From: Cohnella phaseoli
GTDB taxonomy: Bacteria; Bacillota; Bacilli; Paenibacillales; Paenibacillaceae
Length of the DNA: 64,000 nucleotides
NCBI RefSeq assembly: GCF_003386235.1
Contig: NZ_QRDZ01000021.1
Coordinates: 62,001-126,000, forward strand
Direction of reading: 5' to 3'
In this document: positions 53,133 to 61,928 of the stretch, in pieces
Position numbering within the stretch: position 1 is the first letter of the stretch
Layout: each line of letters opens with the position of its first letter
Program-made: the position numbers and the translations under genes
The notes under the pieces: generated by a model
Databases searched by the model: none
The model's input: only the letters and a program-made list of their open reading frames with translations
Told to the model about the DNA's origin: nothing

Positions 53133-53170
53133 GACAAAGAAGCTGCCTCGACAGGGGAAGCTTCTTTGTC
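53133..53170 (+). terminator. Rho-independent terminator after the ABC exporter
   Basis: Perfect 12-bp stem GACAAAGAAGCT/AGCTTCTTTGTC with a 14-base loop, followed by TTTCC. On the other strand the stem is preceded by no T-run, so it serves mainly the exporter operon. Confidence 0.7.
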
Positions 53171-53305
53171 TTTCCAACGCTATTTCCCACCCGGGGAGAA
53201 CAATGAAGTAACAGCCAGGACAAAACATTACTCTTTGCGCTCCATTTGCCCGCACCTATAATGAGAATCAGCTTAGCAGCTTCATATTTAAGGAGGGAAT
53301 CGACG

Positions 53306-54709
53306 ATGACGAGTTCCGTGGAAGATATGAGAAACAATAGCTTGACGCAATTATCGATTGAACTTGGGTGTGGCGCGGCAGATATTACACCGCCTGAAGG
53401 CACGTTTCTGATGGGCACTATTCATTGTAAGCGGTCGGCAGTGCTATTTAAGGATCCCCTATATGCAAAAGCTATAATTATCCAATCCAATCAGCGCAAA
53501 GTATTAATTGTATCACTTGATGTAACCTTTATAATCGAAAAATATATTCACAAAATCCGCAATTGGGCTGTTGAGCACTTCGGATTCGATTGGGAGTCCG
53601 TGATGGTACATGCTACCCAGAATCATGGAGCCCCAGCCATTGGTTATACCAAATTCAGTGACACTTTTCCTTTTCCAGAGGAGTTCGAATGGGTGAGGGG
53701 ACAGCAAGCCAGTTATCATGACTATGCCATGGAACGTATATTTGAAGCAATTGAACAAGCTGCTTCTGATATTAAACTTGTCCAATATGGCGTAGCTAGT
53801 GGAATTGAAGGCAGGGCATCTTTCAACAGGCGAATGGTAATGAGGGATGGATCGATCGGAATGCCGCGAGGGATACTTGCGAACAGCCTTTATCTGGAAG
53901 GTCCTATTGATGCGGAAGTCGGGGTTATGTGCTTTAAGAATGCACAATCGGAAGTGGTTGCAGCCATATTGAATTATACCTGTCATCCTGTTCACGAGCT
54001 GGGTGTAGTGGGTATTGTGACAGCGGACTGGCCAGGTCAATGGTCATTACAGCTAGCGGATAAATTAGACTCTAATTGTTTTTCCCTAGTGTTGAATGGA
54101 GCTTGCGGAAATATTAACCCTTGGGGTAATTACGACCCGGATTATATCGAGGACTCTGCCCTCATGGCAAAGTTGCTGACAACCGAGACAGAGAAAGTGA
54201 TTTCTCTTATGGACTTTACAAATAAGGTTACACTCGATTGGGCTTTTAAAGTTTTGAAAATCCCGATTAGAGAGCCCGATCCGGATAAACTGGCGGCAGC
54301 AGAAGCGCTTCTCGCAAAACGACCTGCTCCATTTTGGGTAGATACTGTAAACGAAATTATAGATCACGAGTGGGTGCTGGCTGCTCAGGTCGTGGATGTC
54401 AATAATCAGCGAAAACAGCAGGCTTATTATGAATATGAGCTTCAAGTTTTGCGGATCGGTAATGCCGTATATGTTGGATTGCCCGGAGAGCTATTCGTAG
54501 AGGGCGGTTTGAAAATTAAACAGCACTCCAAAGCTGATTTTACTTATATCGTACATGCTACCGGAAATGCAGGCTATATTCCATTCAAAGAGGCGTTTTC
54601 GCGTGGGGGACATGAACTAAATTACTCGAATTGGTCAAAGCTGGTGCCTGATGCTTTTGAAATAATTGTTGAAGAGGCAATTACACTCATTAACAAAATG
54701 TTCGATTGA
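53306..54709 (+). CDS. Neutral/alkaline ceramidase-like zinc amidase
   Basis: 467 residues, no signal peptide. It follows the order of motifs of the neutral ceramidase N-terminal domain: GAADITPPEG at the start, H102 and H107 in VMVHATQNHGAP (zinc ligands in the family), FNRRMVMRDGS, a YTCHPVHELG block, TADWPG, and GACGNINPW (in place of the usual GDVSPN). The usual C-terminal domain is missing. Ceramidases cleave N-acyl amide bonds; without a signal peptide this one probably acts on a cytosolic N-acyl compound. The DNA is clearly more AT-rich than the flanks. AAGGAGGG precedes ATG 53306. Confidence 0.8.
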   Translation: MTSSVEDMRNNSLTQLSIELGCGAADITPPEGTFLMGTIHCKRSAVLFKDPLYAKAIIIQSNQRKVLIVSLDVTFIIEKYIHKIRNWAVEHFGFDWESVMVHATQNHGAPAIGYTKFSDTFPFPEEFEWVRGQQASYHDYAMERIFEAIEQAASDIKLVQYGVASGIEGRASFNRRMVMRDGSIGMPRGILANSLYLEGPIDAEVGVMCFKNAQSEVVAAILNYTCHPVHELGVVGIVTADWPGQWSLQLADKLDSNCFSLVLNGACGNINPWGNYDPDYIEDSALMAKLLTTETEKVISLMDFTNKVTLDWAFKVLKIPIREPDPDKLAAAEALLAKRPAPFWVDTVNEIIDHEWVLAAQVVDVNNQRKQQAYYEYELQVLRIGNAVYVGLPGELFVEGGLKIKQHSKADFTYIVHATGNAGYIPFKEAFSRGGHELNYSNWSKLVPDAFEIIVEEAITLINKMFD

Positions 54710-54787
54710 CAATTATCAACTGATATTTATATAAAATACCTCTAAACATTACTTGTCATGATCATAGCGAAAGGAATGGGTATAACA

Positions 54788-55819
54788 ATGAAAATTACAG
54801 ATGCGGGTGTCAGGAAAATTGGCGAAGCCCTTGATAAACTAATGACGGTGGATATTTCAGCCAGAGGAAGTATTGCAGTATTATATGAAGCGGCCCGAGC
54901 TCAGCAGGAGGATTCTCTTACCTATTCATCAATCCAGTTGCTGAAGAAATCCATCAAGCCGGGGGATTATGTATTCATAGTAACTGGGTGGGCGGATCAA
55001 TATTGGAATGTGCCGCATTTCGGTGAATCAGACGGTCCTCCAGGAGCAGTAGCTTTGGCAAGAAGCATAAGAATCGCACTCGAAGCACTACCTATCATTG
55101 TTACAGACGACTATTTGGTTGAAGGGATGAAGAAAATCGTTAATGGGTCTGGCATGCATTGTTCTCCTCCCGATAATTTAGCGGCTTCAATTGACAGCTC
55201 CAGAGGATTCGCTTGCGTACCAACTGCAGCGGTTATTCCCTTTCCCCAGGATGCCCCAACAGGCGAACTTGAAGCTGCAAGATTAATCGAATTCTATAAG
55301 CCAGCAATGTGTATTTCCATTGAAAGAGGCGGAATGAACGAACAGGGCAGAATTCATGGAATGGGGGGATTTGATTACACCGATTCACAAGGCAAATTGG
55401 ACTATCTCTTTCTCGAAGCAACCCGCAGGGGCATAACGACAATGGGCATTGGTGATGGAGGCAATGAAATTGGAATGGCCAATATTGCGGAAACCATCCG
55501 GGAGAAGGTAAACCATGGTATAAAAATTGTACCTTCGACGAAGGTAGATCTGTTAGTGCCTGCAACGATTTCTAATTGGGGAGGTTATGCGATTTCTTGT
55601 CTACTGGCAGCAAGCACAGGCGAGCTTGATGCAATGGTAGCTGAGGATATTGAAGACAGAGTTCTTAAAGCATGTGCAGATGCTGATTTTCATGACACAA
55701 TTGGAGCAACTAATATGCCAAGTGTAGATGGCTGCCGAGCTCCAATTCATCTTGCCTTGATTAAATTAATGAGAGAAAGTGTCATGCAGGGAATGAGAAG
55801 GCACAGTGTCGATTCGTGA
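54788..55819 (+). CDS. D-glutamate cyclase-like protein (DUF4392)
   Basis: 343 residues from ATG 54788 (AAGGA is 13 bases upstream; ATGs at 54758 and 54776 are alternatives). The C-terminal block GIGDGGNEIGMANIAETI and the earlier VTGWADQYWNVPHFGESDGPPGA pattern identify the DUF4392 domain of D-glutamate cyclase (human DGLUCY), which converts D-glutamate to 5-oxo-D-proline. Cytosolic. It lies between the ceramidase-like and racemase-like genes, in the same AT-rich block; the substrate in this organism is unproven. Confidence 0.8.
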   Translation: MKITDAGVRKIGEALDKLMTVDISARGSIAVLYEAARAQQEDSLTYSSIQLLKKSIKPGDYVFIVTGWADQYWNVPHFGESDGPPGAVALARSIRIALEALPIIVTDDYLVEGMKKIVNGSGMHCSPPDNLAASIDSSRGFACVPTAAVIPFPQDAPTGELEAARLIEFYKPAMCISIERGGMNEQGRIHGMGGFDYTDSQGKLDYLFLEATRRGITTMGIGDGGNEIGMANIAETIREKVNHGIKIVPSTKVDLLVPATISNWGGYAISCLLAASTGELDAMVAEDIEDRVLKACADADFHDTIGATNMPSVDGCRAPIHLALIKLMRESVMQGMRRHSVDS

Positions 55820-55844
55820 GCCAGGATGAAAGAGGGGAGACAAA

Positions 55845-57011
55845 ATGGAAATCAATCAATTTGCTCGTCCGACTTGGGTAGAAATTGATCTTGATGCTGT
55901 AACAAATAATGTACGCGAATATACACAGATGCTAGAGGGGCGCGCAATCATCATTGGTGCAATTAAAGCTCACGGGTACGGACATGGACTTGTGCCGTTA
56001 GCCCATCATTTGGTTAATAATGGAATTCCAATTTTGGCTGTAGGAAGTGTAAAAGACGGCAGGAAGCTTAGAAAGAGTGGCATAACAGCCCCAATTCAAG
56101 TGTTTGGAAATTCATTTCCACAATCCGCACATCTCTATGCGGAGCATAATTTAATGCCTACCTTTTATAACGCAAATGACCCTCAATTGTACCAAGCTTC
56201 TTTAGGCGAAGACGTTCCATTAAAGATTTGGATTAAGGTTGAAACCGGCTTGGGCAGGCTTGGTGTGCCGTTGGATGAGGTGGAGACAATGGTTGCATTT
56301 ATAAATAACCATACCCCCTACATTATTGATGGGATATATACTCATATTGGAGCGAGAGCAGCTCTAGGAGACCCGAGTGACCGGGCATTCGTAGACCAAC
56401 AGTGGGAGAGGTTTGAAGGACTGGCAACGCGTTTGAAACAATCCGGATTTAATATTCCCTATTTTCAAGCCGCAAGCAGTCCTGCTGCTATTTCAATGCC
56501 ACAGACCTGGATGAATTGTATTTCCATAGGCGGGGGACTATTTAGCGATCCAGAGCCTATGATTCGTAAAATAGACCTTCGTCTTGAGAATGCTTTTAAG
56601 GCGCTTCGATCCAAACTTATATCCGTGAAAAACTATAAAAAAGGCGAGCAGATTGGTGTTTACACTCTGACAAGGGATAGTATGTTCGGAGTGGCGCCTA
56701 TAGGCTTAGGAGACGGGCTATCCGCTAAAAATAAAGACAATACCGTACTTGTTCGCGGACAAAGATGTTTGATAAGAGGTTCAATAAGTCTTGAGCATAT
56801 TCGCATCGATGTTACGGATGTGCCTGGGGTTTCGGTTGGTGATGAAGTAACTCTAATCGGTAAGCAGGAAGGAGAAGAAATCACGGTGAACGAAATATGC
56901 CAGCGATTAGACATTTCATCCGCACAATTGTGGACTTCTATTAATCCTTCTTCTGTGCCCCATATATTCTGGAGAGATGGGGAAATTTGGGCAATTGAGG
57001 AAAGTGAATAA
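55845..57011 (+). CDS. Divergent alanine-racemase-like PLP protein
   Basis: 388 residues with the two-domain fold of alanine racemase: PLP lysine K41 in IKAHGYGHG, then VETGLGRLGV, GIYTHIGARA, and PIGLGDG. However, by hand alignment the arginine that contacts the PLP ring nitrogen (usually in VRFGIAMYG) is absent in WMNCISIGGGLF, the catalytic tyrosine of the C-terminal domain seems missing in QIGVYTLTRDS, and the CMD block reads ISLEH. It is therefore probably not the housekeeping Alr; another racemase or epimerase activity is possible. Last gene of the AT-rich trio, 25 bases after the cyclase-like gene. Confidence 0.8.
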   Translation: MEINQFARPTWVEIDLDAVTNNVREYTQMLEGRAIIIGAIKAHGYGHGLVPLAHHLVNNGIPILAVGSVKDGRKLRKSGITAPIQVFGNSFPQSAHLYAEHNLMPTFYNANDPQLYQASLGEDVPLKIWIKVETGLGRLGVPLDEVETMVAFINNHTPYIIDGIYTHIGARAALGDPSDRAFVDQQWERFEGLATRLKQSGFNIPYFQAASSPAAISMPQTWMNCISIGGGLFSDPEPMIRKIDLRLENAFKALRSKLISVKNYKKGEQIGVYTLTRDSMFGVAPIGLGDGLSAKNKDNTVLVRGQRCLIRGSISLEHIRIDVTDVPGVSVGDEVTLIGKQEGEEITVNEICQRLDISSAQLWTSINPSSVPHIFWRDGEIWAIEESE

Positions 57012-57071
57012 AGAAAAGGCAGCAAGTTAAGGCCAATCTATTAAATTCCAATATGATTGGAGGAATAGAAT

Positions 57072-59027
57072 GTGAATATGAATGAGGAAAACAAGCTGAA
57101 GACGGAAGCTTCGGGACACGAGGCGGCCAACGTGAAACCGGCGGGAATAAGTAGGCGAAAGATGATTGGGGCTCTTGGTGTTGCGACGGCGGCATTCCTG
57201 GTATCGGGAAAATCGATTTTTGCAGCAACGACTTTAACAGACAACCTAAAGCTTAAGCGGACGACTCCGATCGACGTGACTGACGTGAACGAAAATTTTA
57301 CGCGGATCGATTCAGAATTTGGCAACCGTGCCGTTTCGCCGGACTATTACAAAGTTGGGACCGGCTTCGATGATACCGACTGCGTACAAGCCGCTTTTGA
57401 CTCGGGAAAACCTGTCATATTCACGAGAAACTACAATGTTAAGTCAGTCAAAATGACGGGTAGCGATCAAAATATTGATTTTAACGGTTATTGGCTTTTC
57501 GGAATTTCTGAAAGCACGGATACGGAAGAGATGAGAGATTGCGTGCTGACGATTTCCGGCTTGTATTTGAACCTGTACAACATCAGGGTCGGTGCTGGCT
57601 TTAAGCCTTACAAATGCGGCATACACTGGGTATCGATAAGTGCGTCGAGGCCTGCGGAGCATATTAAAGTTTATGGGTTGCAGGTCAACCGCTGCCTGGT
57701 AGGTATCCAGTATGGCGCATACCTGGACGATTCCAATCCGCTTGACGCTCCGCAGAGCGAGAATTTTATATACGGCATTCATTTCCGAGCTGTGCAGAAC
57801 TGCCTCATCCTCAATCAGCCAAACGGTATACTGAAAATTATAGGCGGGTTGTTCGACTGTGGACCAAGCGAATGGGATACCGTCCCCTCCAGTCCCTATT
57901 CGGCGGTGAATGCTTATTGCTTCTATGCGAAAGATAGTGTGTTATCCATTGATGCATGCGAAATTCTTAAAGTTTCCAGCACGGAAGGTTACGGTTTCAA
58001 AGGCAATAACTTTATTCTCACCAATTGCTCGATCGAAATTGGAAGCACATGGGGATATATCGATGGCAAAGCCACAATAACGCAAGACGATGCGGGATAT
58101 CAGGGCGGCATTAACAAAAATTTATTTGAAATCGCTCCCGGGGCCGAGGGCAGGTTAAACCTCAATACTTTTTTTGCCAAACGGGCCGCCGGTTTCAATT
58201 CTCCTGCCTATATTATAAATGGTTTAGCAGCGGCGCCAAGATTCCGCGTGAATATCGACAAGTCCTATTTCAGTGAATGGACCGCCAATAAAGTGACAAG
58301 TGCGCGCAGGGAAAATGTATATGTGCAAAACACGCGTTTTACGAAAGTCGTATCCGGAGTTACTTACGAATCCAATATTAACGATCAGGACCGCATTCTA
58401 AATATTGCTGCAAGCGTAGACACGACAGGTGAAAACATGTCTACGGAATCCGATACGGTTCAGAAGTCAGACTGGAATATGTATGTCTATACGGGAACTG
58501 GAACAGTCTATTTTCGCAAAAATACGACAGACGTGCCGGTGGGCTTCCGCTCGTGCATTGAGGTAAAGGTAACCTCGGGAATATCCTACATCTATTCCTC
58601 CAAATTTCCGGTGTTCGGAGGCGCTTCGCTTGTGTTCAGCGGCTGGGCAAAATACACGACGGGGAATTCGGAACAGAAAGTATCTGTCGTATGGGTCGAT
58701 GCAGCAAATAATGTTGTGGCAGAAGACTTGATAGTGCTCGCGGACCTCTCGACCACAGAGTGGGGACGCATCGTAAAATCGGTTACCGCTCCGCTATCGG
58801 CCGTACGAGCTAGTTTTCAAATCGTCGGAAGTGGGGGTTCCATACTGGTAACAGGACTAGGGCTGACTGCGGAAGGCGACACCGTTGAACGTGCGTCGTT
58901 TATTAATCAGATGAATGCGGCGCTTGACGCACCGGGAGAAGGGTTCATTCTGAAATCTCCCAATAATACAAGCTATAAAATAACGGTAAGCGATGCAGGG
59001 ACATTAACGGCTACCGCTTATCCTTAA
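57072..59027 (+). CDS. Tat-exported beta-helix protein
   Basis: 651 residues. It begins with a twin-arginine signal (SRRKMIGALG, residues 27-36) and a hydrophobic segment ending near FAAT. Residues ~80-420 have the repetitive pattern of a right-handed parallel beta-helix (pectate lyase superfamily/tailspike-like; FDDTDCVQAAFDSGKPVIF is the usual start). A beta-sandwich of ~150 residues resembling a carbohydrate-binding module follows (VFGGASLVFSGWAKYTTG). GTG start, 8 bases after GGAGG. Tat export implies it folds, perhaps with a cofactor, before secretion. Followed by an SGNH esterase. The substrate is unknown. Confidence 0.75.
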   Translation: MNMNEENKLKTEASGHEAANVKPAGISRRKMIGALGVATAAFLVSGKSIFAATTLTDNLKLKRTTPIDVTDVNENFTRIDSEFGNRAVSPDYYKVGTGFDDTDCVQAAFDSGKPVIFTRNYNVKSVKMTGSDQNIDFNGYWLFGISESTDTEEMRDCVLTISGLYLNLYNIRVGAGFKPYKCGIHWVSISASRPAEHIKVYGLQVNRCLVGIQYGAYLDDSNPLDAPQSENFIYGIHFRAVQNCLILNQPNGILKIIGGLFDCGPSEWDTVPSSPYSAVNAYCFYAKDSVLSIDACEILKVSSTEGYGFKGNNFILTNCSIEIGSTWGYIDGKATITQDDAGYQGGINKNLFEIAPGAEGRLNLNTFFAKRAAGFNSPAYIINGLAAAPRFRVNIDKSYFSEWTANKVTSARRENVYVQNTRFTKVVSGVTYESNINDQDRILNIAASVDTTGENMSTESDTVQKSDWNMYVYTGTGTVYFRKNTTDVPVGFRSCIEVKVTSGISYIYSSKFPVFGGASLVFSGWAKYTTGNSEQKVSVVWVDAANNVVAEDLIVLADLSTTEWGRIVKSVTAPLSAVRASFQIVGSGGSILVTGLGLTAEGDTVERASFINQMNAALDAPGEGFILKSPNNTSYKITVSDAGTLTATAYP

Positions 59028-59069
59028 TTGCCGTCACAAGCGATTAGGAACCAGGAGGTACTATTCAAC

Positions 59070-60086
59070 ATGACAATTGATAACCCATACATCAAGCGGC
59101 AGCTTATGGAAACGATTGTACTTGTGAAAGAAGAAGGACAGCAATTGCGGCATTCTGGTATTCAACCAGGCGCCTATGTCCGAAGTCATGCTGTTTCAAC
59201 GGACAAAGGCAATGTGATTTATATCGAAAATGAAGATTATGTCATCGATTACAAGTCAGGTACGATCAGTAGAACAGGGCGCAGTCGAATCCCGGATTGG
59301 GGTAATCATCCTGTGTATGGCGTAAAAGGCTTTGATCACAGAGATTACCCGGATTACAGCAATCGTGGTTATATGATTTATATTGACTATGATTATGAAT
59401 CGGAAGACGAAGTAAATGAAGGGATATCCGTACTTGCTTCGGTGAACACATTAGACCGTCTGATCCGGAAGCTGAAAGCCGGACAACCGCTGCGCTACGT
59501 CGTATTCGGGGACAGCATCAGCACCGGGGGCGACGCCAGCAGAGATGATTTCGCTTTCTATAGCTTATTCGCCAATGACTTGAGAGAGCGATATCCCGAA
59601 GCTGAATTGGAGGTCGTAAACAAAGCGCTGGGAGGAGAAGGCAGCACGACCGCGTTGGAACGATTGGAACAGGACGTGATCGCGCTCCAACCGGATTTGG
59701 TCAGCATCGGTTACGGCATGAACGACCAATGCACGATGGGTCCGGATATCCGAAACGGCATTCCGCCGGGTTTATTCGAGGAAAATATACGAGCAATGGT
59801 TCAGCAGATTCAACGGAAAACGAATGCGGACATCATTCTGGTCACGCCCTGTATTTCGAATCCGCACTGGAAGCATTCCAGCGGCGACCTGGCCATCTAT
59901 ACGGACATTTTGCTGCGGTTAAGCAGAGAACTTGGGACTTGCGTCGCCGATGTGCATGCGCTCTGGATACGAGAGCTTCAGGCGGGCAAAACCCATGAAA
60001 GCTTGCTGCTCAACAACGTCAATCATCCGAGCGATTACGGGCATGCGATTTATTACAAAGCGTTCAGTCACTTAATTTCATATTAA
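59070..60086 (+). CDS. SGNH/GDSL-family esterase
   Basis: 338 residues, no signal peptide. Residues ~1-130 form a separate beta-rich N-terminal domain; the SGNH hydrolase domain (~135-338) has the nucleophile S149 in FGDSIST, block II Gly in KALGGEGS, block III GYGMNDQ and the Asp/His end NHPSDYGH. It probably removes acetyl or other acyl groups from a sugar. AGGAGG lies 9 bases before ATG 59070. Confidence 0.85.
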   Translation: MTIDNPYIKRQLMETIVLVKEEGQQLRHSGIQPGAYVRSHAVSTDKGNVIYIENEDYVIDYKSGTISRTGRSRIPDWGNHPVYGVKGFDHRDYPDYSNRGYMIYIDYDYESEDEVNEGISVLASVNTLDRLIRKLKAGQPLRYVVFGDSISTGGDASRDDFAFYSLFANDLRERYPEAELEVVNKALGGEGSTTALERLEQDVIALQPDLVSIGYGMNDQCTMGPDIRNGIPPGLFEENIRAMVQQIQRKTNADIILVTPCISNPHWKHSSGDLAIYTDILLRLSRELGTCVADVHALWIRELQAGKTHESLLLNNVNHPSDYGHAIYYKAFSHLISY

Positions 60087-60110
60087 GCAGCGTAAACGCG
60101 TTGCATGAAT

Positions 60111-60146
60111 CAGGGGCAGGCCAAATTTGGAATTTGGCTGCCCCTG
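60111..60146. terminator. Long hairpin after the esterase gene
   Basis: CAGGGGCAG-GCCAAATT pairs with AATTTGGC-TGCCCCTG, a 16-bp stem with one bulged base and loop TGG. There is no T-run, so it may be a processing or stability element rather than a terminator; it lies 55 bases before the next gene. Confidence 0.5.
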
Positions 60147-60200
60147 CTGGCGATATGTTAGCATGGAATAGAGCGATCAAGGAAAAAAGGGGACGGGCCT

Positions 60201-61928
60201 ATGAAACTATCGACATTTTTCCCATTCCGATATGGGATCCTGCAGAAACTGTTCACGATTTTTCTTATTGTGCTCGTTCCGATTTACATCATCGTCTATT
60301 TAATGAGCAATTCGGGCGTTAATATTATTAGGCAGCAAATATTAACGTTAATGGAGCAAAAGTCGGATTACTTCGTATCCGCGACGGACTCGGAATTGGA
60401 ACGCATAGCCAAACTGCAGAAGGATATGGCGGACGACCCGGATCTGCAGAGCCTCAGTATCCGGCCGGATACGCTGAGGGATTATGAACGGGCGAAAGCG
60501 ATTAACGATCTGGAGTCCAAATTGCGCACGCTTTCCGAATCGAGCAGGTACATCAAGGAAGCTTTCGTCATTATCCCAAGCATCGAACGGCGAATTTCCT
60601 CGTTTTCCGGCATGAAAGATATCGATCAAAATGAATTTGCCCGCTTGCTGGACAATAAGGCGTCGGCTTCGGGATTGACGTCGATCGATGAACGCATATT
60701 TTTCGTGTTGGGCGTCCCTTATATGACTAAATTCAATTACTTAATGGTCGTTGAGCTATCGATATCCAAAATCGGCGTCGATCTTGGCAGCATGAATTCA
60801 AATGGCAACGGCACGGTTTTCATATGGAGCAACGAAACGGAGAAGCCCTCGATCATTCCGGCCGTCGGCGTAACGGACGAAATCATTCGCTTTAATCGGC
60901 AAAGCTCGGAGTTGGAAGGTACCGCTTTTCGAATCGGCAACAAAAACTATCTCCGCTTTACCAAATCGTTCGAATTTCCCGATTGGGCGCTTGTAACGGT
61001 CGTAGAAGAGGATCAAATACTCCTTCCCGTTCATTCTTTCAAGGAATGGCTGATCGTCTTGTCCGTCATTTCCATCATTGTTTTTGTCATAGCTTCATTC
61101 CTGCTGTATCGCTACATTCATAAGCCGCTGCGGAAGATGATGCAGGCGTTCAAGAAGGTCGAGGTCGGCCAGTTCGATACGTCTCTCGTCCATACGAACA
61201 AAGATGAATTTTATTACTTGTTCCAGCAATTCAATCAGATGACAAGCCAGCTCAAAATCCTCGTTCAACAAATTTACGAACAAAAAATTCACAGTCAAAG
61301 ATCGGAGCTTAAGCATCTGCAATCGCAAGTCAATCCGCATTTTATGTATAACAGCTTGTACACCGTCGCGCTGATGGCCAAAGAGGAGGATTACGAGGGA
61401 GTCACCTCGATGTCCAGGCATTTGGGCGATTACTTCAAATTCATTACGCAAAATAAAGCCGATCTCATTCCACTCGAGAAGGAAGTGCAGCACGCGAAAG
61501 TGTACGCCTCCATACAGGAAGTCAGATTCGGCAGCAGGATACGGTTTGATTTTCAAGAAACGGGCGACACCTCCGAGTGGGAAGTGCCCCGTTTGATCAT
61601 TCAGCCTTTTTTGGAAAACGCGATCATACACGGTCTGGAAGATATTCGTCAGGGCGGACGGCTTTGCGTACGTATTATCGCCAAGCCGACAAGCTTAATC
61701 ATTGAGATCGAAGATAACGGCAAAGGGATGCCTCAGGATAAGCTGAAGAAGTGGCAGGAAGAGAGTATCATTCCCAATGAGTGGGAAGACCACGCGTTGT
61801 GGAACGTGCATCGCCGCTTGCGGCTGCGTTACGGGGACAAGAGTGGCGTCAAACTACAGACTAACGATAACGGCGGATTGACGGTTGTTTTGCAAATTTA
61901 TAAGGAAGGGGACGTAAAAGATGAATAA
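60201..61928 (+). CDS. YesM-type sensor histidine kinase
   Basis: 575 residues. Membrane spans at ~14-35 and ~283-305 enclose an extracellular sensor region; HAMP (~305-360) is followed by His_kinase with H380 (QSQVNPHFMYNSLY), N box (PFLENAIIHGLEDI) and G box (EDNGKGMPQDK). It overlaps the regulator gene by 8 bases. Together they probably control the sugar-binding lipoprotein at 63715 and possibly the upstream esterase. Confidence 0.92.
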   Translation: MKLSTFFPFRYGILQKLFTIFLIVLVPIYIIVYLMSNSGVNIIRQQILTLMEQKSDYFVSATDSELERIAKLQKDMADDPDLQSLSIRPDTLRDYERAKAINDLESKLRTLSESSRYIKEAFVIIPSIERRISSFSGMKDIDQNEFARLLDNKASASGLTSIDERIFFVLGVPYMTKFNYLMVVELSISKIGVDLGSMNSNGNGTVFIWSNETEKPSIIPAVGVTDEIIRFNRQSSELEGTAFRIGNKNYLRFTKSFEFPDWALVTVVEEDQILLPVHSFKEWLIVLSVISIIVFVIASFLLYRYIHKPLRKMMQAFKKVEVGQFDTSLVHTNKDEFYYLFQQFNQMTSQLKILVQQIYEQKIHSQRSELKHLQSQVNPHFMYNSLYTVALMAKEEDYEGVTSMSRHLGDYFKFITQNKADLIPLEKEVQHAKVYASIQEVRFGSRIRFDFQETGDTSEWEVPRLIIQPFLENAIIHGLEDIRQGGRLCVRIIAKPTSLIIEIEDNGKGMPQDKLKKWQEESIIPNEWEDHALWNVHRRLRLRYGDKSGVKLQTNDNGGLTVVLQIYKEGDVKDE

